A stretch of DNA of 8,923 nucleotides from JBOFFI01 sp051657245. Lineage in GTDB: Bacteria > Pseudomonadota > Alphaproteobacteria > Holosporales > JBOFFI01. Positions 1-4,709 of the stretch are shown here, piece after piece; positions within the stretch are counted from its first letter, which is position 1; each line of letters starts with the position of its first letter. A model generated the notes under the pieces. The model saw only the letters and a program-made list of their open reading frames with translations. It ran no database searches and was not told the origin of the DNA. Made by a program: the position numbers and the translations under genes. The stretch covers positions 1-8,923 of the forward strand of contig JBOFKI010000149.1 in the NCBI GenBank assembly GCA_051657245.1, read 5' to 3'.

Positions 1-484
1 TAGGACCTCGAGCCAGCTACTGCTGCTGGTTTTACGAAGAGATTCTTAGAATTTTTCCCCTATAAGGTTGTTAACATTTTGACGGATAACGGGTTTGAGT
101 GGACGGATAGATGCAGCTTGCTCAGTCAAGGAAAAAGCGCTTGTTTTGCAAAGCGTTTGAGGTGAAACACAACTTAACAAAAATAAGAAGGCCTCAAACA
201 AACGGAATGGTAGAGAGGTTTAACAGAAGAATCAATGAAGCTATAAGCAAAAAAAAACCAAGTTTTCAACACATAGCGGAAGAAATTCTTTTTATTCTCA
301 TGAAGCGCGAAATGAATTTATGATGCAATTTATTGACGCATATAATAAAACCAGATGACGATGCCTGCAATACTCGGCTCCAGCAGAATTGTTGTACAGC
401 AATCATCAGAAATACAACACGGAAGCGGGGATGACACAAGGAGGCGATAGGAAACGGGAAGGACAAACAAAAACAGTTAAATGA
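1..484 (+). pseudogene. IS481-family transposase remnant (3' part, frameshifted)
   Basis: This is the C-terminal half of a DDE (rve-type) transposase cut by the window start. Frame 1 (to about 118) carries the second catalytic Asp in ILTDNGFEWTDR. Frame 3 (about 140-300) carries RRPQTNGMVERFNRRI, the block typical of IS481-like enzymes that includes the catalytic Glu. Frame 2 (from about 296) carries FMMQFIDAYNKTR, then a TGA at 356-358, then CLQYSAPAELLYSNHQKYNT and the terminal GMTQGG motif, ending at TGA 482-484. So there are at least two frameshifts (a third is possible near 115-145) and one internal stop. The element cannot make an intact transposase. I see no clear terminal inverted repeat after 484. 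The family call rests on these motifs read by eye. Confidence 0.85.
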
Positions 485-506
485 CAGAAAAAAGTGAGCA
501 TATCTT

Positions 507-1076
507 TTACAAGACGCGCTCTATAGAACCCTGCTGACTTTCAAGAAAATTGAAGGCTTCTTGGGGGGTGGACGTCACTTCGGCAAATTGAAGGTGCTCA
601 AGCCCGATGAACTGTTCTTGCTGCATATGTTGCATCAGCGTAAAAAGAGGATCCCAATACCCAGAAACATTCACAAAAACCATAGGTTTTTGGTGAAGGG
701 CGATTTGCCGCCATGTGAGAATTTCAAAAATTTCATCGAGGGTTCCAAACCCGCCTGGTAAAATGATGAAAGCTTCCGCACGATTAAACATCTGAAGCTT
801 GCGGGTGTGCATGTCTTCGACCAAGTGCAGCTCTGTGAGACCCGGATGTTCTTTTTCTTTCTTTTGAAGCATGTGGGGCAAGAAGCCAAGCACACGCCCT
901 TTTTCCGCTAAAGCACCATCTGCAACCGCCCCCATTAAGCCTGTTTTCCCGCCGCCATAAACAAGATTTATCCCTGCTTTTGCAAGCAACTGACCCATTT
1001 CAAAAGCCCTTTGGAGATAGACAGGTGCCACCCGAGCAGACGACCCACAATAGACAGCGATGGTTTGAAGCGCCAA
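507..1076 (-). CDS. LOG family protein (TIGR00730 Rossmann fold)
   Basis: The 189-residue protein has both family signatures: GGGKTGLMG at residues 41-49 and PGGFGTLDE at 107-115, with the conserved HTRK at 90-93 between them. The family includes LOG enzymes, which cleave the N-glycosidic bond of (cytokinin) nucleoside 5'-monophosphates to give base and ribose 5-phosphate; in bacteria the usual substrate is probably AMP or a related nucleotide. It is cytosolic and of normal length. The start is TTG (1074-1076), preceded by AAAGGAG six bases upstream; the next Met (residue 27) would remove the first Rossmann strand. It lies 10 bases after the Tim44-like gene, and its ribosome site overlaps that gene's stop, so the two are probably one operon. 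Exact substrate unknown. Confidence 0.93.
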   Translation of the reverse strand: MALQTIAVYCGSSARVAPVYLQRAFEMGQLLAKAGINLVYGGGKTGLMGAVADGALAEKGRVLGFLPHMLQKKEKEHPGLTELHLVEDMHTRKLQMFNRAEAFIILPGGFGTLDEIFEILTWRQIALHQKPMVFVNVSGYWDPLFTLMQHMQQEQFIGLEHLQFAEVTSTPQEAFNFLESQQGSIERVL

Positions 1077-1080
1077 GTCA

Positions 1081-1089
1081 GCTCCTTTA
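1081..1089 (-). promoter_or_regulatory. Ribosome binding site overlapping upstream stop (coupling site)
   Basis: Read on the minus strand, the TAA stop of the Tim44-like gene (1089-1087) runs directly into AAAGGAG (1088-1082), six bases before the TTG start of the LOG-family gene. The strong site explains the weak TTG start and suggests that ribosomes finishing the first gene feed the second. Confidence 0.7.
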
Positions 1090-1602
1090 ATGCTTCATCT
1101 CAGAAATAACCCAATTGGGGTTAGCTGAAGACAAGTGGCGCTCAAAAACCCAAACGTCTTCTACTTCTTCCGTTTTGCGCTCCCCTGTTTGTTGGGAAAG
1201 GAAATGAACGGTTACACGTGCAAGATCTCCCTGGAGCTCTTGATGTTGGATATGGAGGCTTAAAACCGTTAAACTCGGTGCAGGGCTTGGAGGTTTTTGG
1301 CTTGATAGCCGCTTGAAAAGCTCTGGCGAGGTTAATTTTGAGAGTTTTTCATGCTCTCCTTGGAAATAGGCCGTTAACGCGCTCAAAAAAGCTTTTTGGG
1401 CCCCTGATAAAAAACTCGCTTCATCAAAACCCTCGTAAAACACAGAGCGCTTTTGCGATTTTTTTTCAATTTTAACATCCTGTCTGTTTAAATGAACAAC
1501 CTTTGAAGAAGAAGGATTTTGGGACCCTTTTCCCAAAACATTCCAAAGCCGGATCCCCAACAAAACAGAAATGATCATGAAAATGAGAATATCCAAGAAC
1601 AC
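1087..1602 (-). CDS. Tim44-like domain protein, inner-membrane anchored
   Basis: The 171-residue product begins with one hydrophobic helix (about residues 2-18, MFLDILIFMIISVLLGIRLW), then a polar linker (25-55), then a Tim44-like domain. FLSGAQKAFLSALTAYFQGE (64-83) matches the first helix of that domain, and DVWVFERHLSSANPNWVISE (149-168) matches its last strands. Alphaproteobacterial Tim44-like proteins are usually somewhat longer (about 200-235 residues) and are relatives of mitochondrial Tim44; membrane association is expected, with the globular domain probably cytosolic. The start is GTG (1600-1602) with AGGAG about seven bases upstream. It leads an operon with the LOG-family gene and has its own promoter. 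The exact role is not established. Confidence 0.8.
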   Translation of the reverse strand: MFLDILIFMIISVLLGIRLWNVLGKGSQNPSSSKVVHLNRQDVKIEKKSQKRSVFYEGFDEASFLSGAQKAFLSALTAYFQGEHEKLSKLTSPELFKRLSSQKPPSPAPSLTVLSLHIQHQELQGDLARVTVHFLSQQTGERKTEEVEDVWVFERHLSSANPNWVISEMKH

Positions 1603-1634
1603 CCAAACTCCTAAGCAAAATTGATATCTTCCGT

Positions 1635-1663
1635 ATCATACGAAAAATTTTTCTATGTTACAA
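1635..1663 (-). promoter_or_regulatory. Sigma70-type promoter for Tim44-like/LOG operon
   Basis: On the minus strand TTGTAA (1663-1658) and TATGAT (1640-1635) are separated by exactly 17 bases, about 33 bases upstream of the GTG start. The -10 box matches consensus at five of six positions, the -35 at four. The -10 lies inside an 11-base palindrome CGTATCATACG (1632-1642), which could be an operator. Confidence 0.55.
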
Positions 1664-1694
1664 TTTTTTTCAAAAAATATTCATCTTATTGTTT

Positions 1695-1722
1695 TTGTTA
1701 ATATTTTTTTTTCGCATTAAAT
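1695..1722 (+). promoter_or_regulatory. Possible promoter for cysteine-rich secreted protein
   Basis: TTGTTA (1695-1700) and TTAAAT (1717-1722) are 16 bases apart in an A+T-rich stretch, 38 bases before the ATG. Each box matches consensus at only four of six positions, so this is the best candidate rather than a clear promoter. The ribosome site GGAG (1750-1753), seven bases before the ATG, is clear. Confidence 0.25.
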
Positions 1723-1760
1723 GAATAATAGACAGAAAGATGTAAATTTGGAGAACAGGT

Positions 1761-2195
1761 ATGAAATATTTTTTGCTAGCTATTGCATTGATGGGAGTCG
1801 CGTCTTCCGCCAGAGGGGACGGCTTGGGTGACGTGTTTAAGGGGAGGGTTGGAAAAAAAATTCTTAACACTGTAGATTGCAGCACCGTGTGTCAAAAAGA
1901 CCTGTGCGGTATCCAAAATTTCAAAGATTTTTGCGAAACGCTTTGTTCAAAAGAGGATCGCGTCCAAGACTGCAAAAAAGCGGAGCTTTATTCTTTTGTT
2001 TTTGAAAAGGGCAAAGTCGTTATCTCGCCTCCCAACAAAAGACTTATAGACGTAAGCGAAAAAGTTCTTGGTGTATTTTGCCATATCCGTTGTAACCAAA
2101 ATGCTTGCAAAGAAAATCTTAAGCTCGCCAATCTTTGCCTCCAAAGCTGCGCACCCGACACGGTTGTTAATTGCAAAGCAGCTTCAGGGCTTTAA
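1761..2195 (+). CDS. Secreted protein with two six-cysteine modules
   Basis: I do not recognise this 144-residue protein. It starts with a signal peptide (MKYFLLAIALMGVASSA, likely cut after residue 17). The mature part holds exactly 12 cysteines in two similar units: Cys 40, 44, 49, 58, 62, 71 and Cys 107, 111, 116, 126, 130, 138. Both follow C-x3-C-x4-C-x8/9-C-x3-C-x7/8-C, so this is an internal duplication. The even number and regular spacing suggest three disulfides per unit in the periplasm or outside the cell. The units are joined by a stretch without cysteines (72-106). ATG with GGAG seven bases upstream fixes the start. It is a lone gene, convergent with the DUF4167 gene. A secreted effector, inhibitor or envelope protein are all possible; none is shown. 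Confidence 0.8.
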   Translation: MKYFLLAIALMGVASSARGDGLGDVFKGRVGKKILNTVDCSTVCQKDLCGIQNFKDFCETLCSKEDRVQDCKKAELYSFVFEKGKVVISPPNKRLIDVSEKVLGVFCHIRCNQNACKENLKLANLCLQSCAPDTVVNCKAASGL

Positions 2196-2219
2196 TTGGG
2201 AGGCCATTACTTAACCTGC

Positions 2220-2597
2220 TTAACCCTGGATATCCCCAGGGGAAGCCTTGTCCGCCAGATCTGGAGCTCTAGGCTCTTCTGGAGGGGGCGTGTTTTCTTC
2301 CCTAGACCGGCGGTGTTGGGGCGGAAAATTTCTCTTTTTATGGGGAGACGAAGCTTCGTTTGATTCTCTTTCAGACAAAACCCTCCTGTAATGCTCCGCA
2401 TATTGAAAAAAGCTCTCTGCAACGATGCGATCCCCAGTGGACATAGAATCACGGCCCAAAATTGTATATTTTTCAAAAAGCTGCTTAGCTGTTCCACGAA
2501 CTTTCCCCTCCGGCCCAGAGCTATCAAAGGACTGTTCTCGGGAACCAGAAGCTGTTCGGTGAGCACGATGCCCCGAATTTTCATTGATCTTTCTCAT
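2220..2597 (-). CDS. DUF4167 domain-containing protein (short)
   Basis: Residues about 25-75 carry the DUF4167 core: SFDSSGPEGKVRGTAKQLFE, followed by the TGDR and ESFFQYAEHYRRVL blocks. This domain is widespread in alphaproteobacteria, where it is usually the N-terminal part of longer, low-complexity basic proteins, often near prfA-prmC. Here the protein is only about 125 residues, and its tail (85 on) is rich in Lys, Arg, Pro and Glu and probably disordered. The function of the family is unknown; binding to RNA or ribosomes is a guess from the charge. I chose ATG at 2597 because the upstream in-frame GTG at 2606 has no Shine-Dalgarno, although the ATG has only a weak GGTG before it. The gene stands alone, convergent with the cysteine-rich gene, with a candidate promoter 140 bases upstream. 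Confidence 0.8.
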   Translation of the reverse strand: MRKINENSGHRAHRTASGSREQSFDSSGPEGKVRGTAKQLFEKYTILGRDSMSTGDRIVAESFFQYAEHYRRVLSERESNEASSPHKKRNFPPQHRRSREENTPPPEEPRAPDLADKASPGDIQG

Positions 2598-2738
2598 TTT
2601 CACCACGAAACAGTTAATGGCGCATCTCTATTGAAAAATACGCTCTATCTATTTTTTAAAATATTCCATCAAATATAGATATTTTTTTCCATACCGATGA
2701 AAAATGATTTAACGCCTCACCCCCACTAACTACGCGCC

Positions 2739-2768
2739 ATTCTAGCAAATTTAATTCAAATATTGCAA
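2739..2768 (-). promoter_or_regulatory. Candidate promoter for DUF4167 gene
   Basis: On the minus strand TTGCAA (2768-2763) and TAGAAT (2744-2739) are 18 bases apart, in the 240-base gap between the xerD stop and the DUF4167 start. This would give a leader of roughly 125-140 bases. I saw no other gene in this gap. Confidence 0.4.
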
Positions 2769-2837
2769 GTTGATTTTCGTGCGTAGAATCATAAAGCACC
2801 CAACTCCTTACCCAAAGAGCCTTATTTCCCTAAGTCC

Positions 2838-3821
2838 CTAGTCATCTGTTTCAGGAAAACGTGTTAAAGGATGATAATGCAAAACCAGCTCCCGCAAATG
2901 TTCTTTCAATACGTGGGTATAAATTTGAGTGGTAGAAATATCAGCATGTCCCAAAAGCCGCTGAACGCTTACCAAGTCTGCCCCATTATGCAAAAGATGC
3001 GTTGCAAAGGCATGACGCAACGCATGGGGGGATACTTTTTTGGGCGAAATACCTGCTTTAATAGCCAGCTCTTTTAACAGCTGCCCCACCCGCTGGCGGG
3101 TAAAATGGTGTTCTTTCCCCCAAGAAGGAAACAAATAGTGTTTTTGTTCTCGCCTTGCCGAAGCCTGGGGCATAAAATGCGGTCTCAATTTTAGATAGGC
3201 TTTCACCGCTGTAATAGCCTTGGGCACAAGTGGAATCAAGCGCTCCCGCCCGCCTTTTCCTTTAACATAAAGCACCCGACCCGAAAGGGAATCTTCCGGG
3301 TTTTCCTGGGAAACAAATGCAGCCAGAGGAAGGGTGACAAGCTCAGAAACCCGAAGACCCGTCGCGTATAACAACTCGAGGAAAGCCCATAGGCGAATTC
3401 CATCAGGAGTTTTGTCTAGTTGGACATGCTCAAGTAACCGTTGCATGTCTTCTTCGCTCAAAATCGAAGGCAAAGAAACGGGTATTTTGGGAGACAGCAC
3501 CAATTGGGTTGGATCTTCTTGAATATATCCCTCAGCCTTCAAGAATTTATAAAACTGTCGCAACGTTGAAAGATGGCGCGCCAAAGTTTTAGGATGCCGA
3601 TTTTTTTCGGAAAGCATCGCTAAATAATTTTGAATATCCTGGCGGTCGGCTTTTGAAAAGGGCTTTAATTTCAAAAAATTGCCCCATTCTTCTAAGTCTT
3701 TTTGGTAAGCGCCACAGGTTGCTATGGAAAGCCCCCGTTCACCTAAAAGAGATTCCAAAAAAATATTTTTTAGATCCGGATAAATTTCTGAAATGTCAGA
3801 ATCAAGCGGGGAGTTTTTCAT
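2838..3821 (-). CDS. xerD: Site-specific tyrosine recombinase XerD
   Basis: XerD acts with XerC at the chromosomal dif site to resolve chromosome dimers at division. The protein has an N-terminal SAM-like DNA-binding domain (about residues 15-105) and a C-terminal catalytic domain. Numbered from a possible TTG start at 3839, the catalytic set is complete: Arg163 in GLRVSEL, Lys195 in KGKGGRER, His272 and Arg275 in SPHALRH, His298 in LLGHADIS, and nucleophile Tyr307 in TTQIYTHV. I prefer the ATG at 3819-3821 (327 residues). TTG 3839 has no ribosome site, and the ATG lies just inside the end of the small upstream gene, so coupling can supply initiation. XerD rather than XerC is suggested by the divergent aroK neighbour and the C-terminal HPL; XerC is the alternative. 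Confidence 0.92.
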   Translation of the reverse strand: MKNSPLDSDISEIYPDLKNIFLESLLGERGLSIATCGAYQKDLEEWGNFLKLKPFSKADRQDIQNYLAMLSEKNRHPKTLARHLSTLRQFYKFLKAEGYIQEDPTQLVLSPKIPVSLPSILSEEDMQRLLEHVQLDKTPDGIRLWAFLELLYATGLRVSELVTLPLAAFVSQENPEDSLSGRVLYVKGKGGRERLIPLVPKAITAVKAYLKLRPHFMPQASARREQKHYLFPSWGKEHHFTRQRVGQLLKELAIKAGISPKKVSPHALRHAFATHLLHNGADLVSVQRLLGHADISTTQIYTHVLKEHLRELVLHYHPLTRFPETDD

Positions 3822-3939
3822 GGGAAATTTTCTTTTCAATTAACTGGGTTGGTGCTGGAATCCCCCAAAAAACAAGAGCTCCCCCTCCGCCCAACAAGAT
3901 AAACCCCAACAAAATCCATACCATTTTTAACACCAACAT
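3802..3939 (-). CDS. Small single-pass membrane protein upstream of xerD
   Basis: This 45-residue frame has one hydrophobic helix (about residues 6-25: MVWILLGFILLGGGGALVFW), then GIPAPTQLIEKKI and a short polar tail ending EKLPA. A short helix followed by an IPAPT-x-x-x-EK block resembles small uncharacterised alphaproteobacterial proteins I recall beside xerD, but I could not check this. The frame is open through xerD's first codons and stops at TGA 3804-3802, overlapping the preferred xerD start by 20 bases. AAAGGGG lies very close (two bases) before the ATG; an in-frame ATG at 3957 would give 51 residues. A promoter sits just upstream, so this gene probably leads the xerD operon. Function unknown. 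Confidence 0.65.
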   Translation of the reverse strand: MLVLKMVWILLGFILLGGGGALVFWGIPAPTQLIEKKISHEKLPA

Positions 3940-3974
3940 AACCCCTTTGACTTGCATTTTTTTTGCCGAAGGTT

Positions 3975-4002
3975 ATTGTAGTGGATCAGGGGAAAACCTC
4001 AA
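3975..4002 (-). promoter_or_regulatory. Sigma70-type promoter for small ORF-xerD operon
   Basis: On the minus strand TTGAGG (4002-3997) and TACAAT (3980-3975) are 16 bases apart. The -10 box matches consensus at five of six positions. Transcription would begin near 3968, just before the small membrane-protein gene, which supports that gene being real and cotranscribed with xerD. Confidence 0.5.
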
Positions 4003-4055
4003 GCTATTTTCTAAAAATTTTTTTATTTTTTTTGTAATTTCAAACAGTTTTTTTT

Positions 4056-4604
4056 ATGAAGGTCAGTAAAACGATCACATTGGTAGGTTTAATGGGGGCT
4101 GGAAAAAGCAGCATCGGATGGCGCCTTGCCAAAATTTTAGGCCTTCCTTTTTTTGATTCAGACCAAGAACTTGAGAAAGCCGCGCGCTGCTCTGTGAAAG
4201 AAATTTATGAACGCTGGGGGAGGCAAGCCTTTGAAGATGCTGAAAAACGTGTCATTAAGCGTCTTTTATCAAATCCTGTTCATGTGCTTTCTACAGGAGA
4301 TACCGCTTTCCTTCCAGAAGAAACCCGTAACCTTTTAAAATCCAAAACCCTCACCATTTGGCTGAAAGCAGATTTAGATATCATCCACGAGCGCGTCAGC
4401 CGACGCCAAACCCGCCCCCAGCTCTTAACAGGTGATGTTTTAGACACCCTCAAAATTCTTGAAAAAGAACGGTCTGCGATTTATAGCGAAGCTGATCTTG
4501 TGGTTGAAAGTCGCCAAAATAGCCATGATGAAACCGTTAAATTGATTCTGGAAAAACTTCAATTTTATTTTCAAAAAGTACCGCAGCCCCAACTTCAGAG
4601 CTAA
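4056..4604 (+). CDS. aroK: Shikimate kinase-like protein with altered substrate site
   Basis: Shikimate kinase phosphorylates shikimate with ATP in the aromatic amino acid pathway. The fold and nucleotide site are clear in this 182-residue protein: Walker A GLMGAGKSS at 11-19, DSD at 34-36, the lid Arg120 in TRPQLL, and Arg139 in ERSAIY. Two shikimate-contacting features are changed. The usual GE-x-x-FR reads GRQAFEDAE, putting Glu60 where the substrate-binding Arg belongs, and the GGG loop reads STGDTAF (Gly81-Asp82-Thr83). The open frame is intact, so this is not a sequencing frameshift. The start ATG lacks a Shine-Dalgarno, and a TAA at 4035 blocks extension. The gene is divergent from xerD as in relatives, but aroB does not follow it. 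It may be inactive, or a kinase with a new substrate. Confidence 0.85.
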   Translation: MKVSKTITLVGLMGAGKSSIGWRLAKILGLPFFDSDQELEKAARCSVKEIYERWGRQAFEDAEKRVIKRLLSNPVHVLSTGDTAFLPEETRNLLKSKTLTIWLKADLDIIHERVSRRQTRPQLLTGDVLDTLKILEKERSAIYSEADLVVESRQNSHDETVKLILEKLQFYFQKVPQPQLQS

Positions 4605-4627
4605 CATTACGCCCCATCCCAAAAATT

Positions 4628-4641
4628 TAAGATTAATCTTA
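4628..4641. promoter_or_regulatory. 14-base perfect palindrome upstream of channel-cyclase operon
   Basis: TAAGATTAATCTTA reads the same on both strands and lies 68 bases before the GTG start of the operon, 24 bases after the aroK stop. It could be an operator for a dimeric regulator. Followed by TTTT, it could also form a weak hairpin at the end of aroK, though the stem is all but free of G-C pairs. No convincing promoter was found in this 105-base gap. Confidence 0.3.
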
Positions 4642-4697
4642 TTTTAATACCAACGCATTGATAATAAATAAAAAAATAACTTTAGGGGTTTTTCCAG

Positions 4698-4702
4698 AAG
4701 GA
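4698..4702 (+). promoter_or_regulatory. Ribosome binding site deciding the GTG start
   Basis: AAGGA is seven bases before GTG 4710-4712, and the frame from that GTG opens with a good signal peptide. This fixes the start of the binding-protein/channel fusion. Confidence 0.65.
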
Positions 4703-4709
4703 AAAAACT

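Noticed and set aside
111..323. A 70-residue frame inside the transposase remnant, considered as a separate small gene.
   Set aside because: Its residues are the middle block of an IS481-type transposase whose neighbouring blocks lie in other frames, so it is only a fragment.
2224..2241. Inverted repeat CCCTGG/CCAGGG near the converging gene ends, considered as a terminator.
   Set aside because: It lies within the last codons of the DUF4167 gene, and no T-run follows on either strand.
2207..2584. A 125-codon minus-strand frame overlapping the DUF4167 gene in another frame.
   Set aside because: The competing frame holds the recognisable DUF4167 core and this one shows no known motif.
2391..2678. 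A 95-codon plus-strand frame opposite the DUF4167 gene.
   Set aside because: Antisense to a gene with a clear family match and without a ribosome site or recognisable motif.
4016..4055. T-rich run before aroK, considered as a terminator.
   Set aside because: No G+C-containing hairpin precedes it on either strand, and it lies between divergent genes.
3653..4069. A 138-codon plus-strand frame running across the xerD start into the aroK start.
   Set aside because: It lies antisense to xerD's N-terminal domain and to the small membrane-protein gene, its sequence shows no domain, and it ends in aroK in another frame. It is a shadow.
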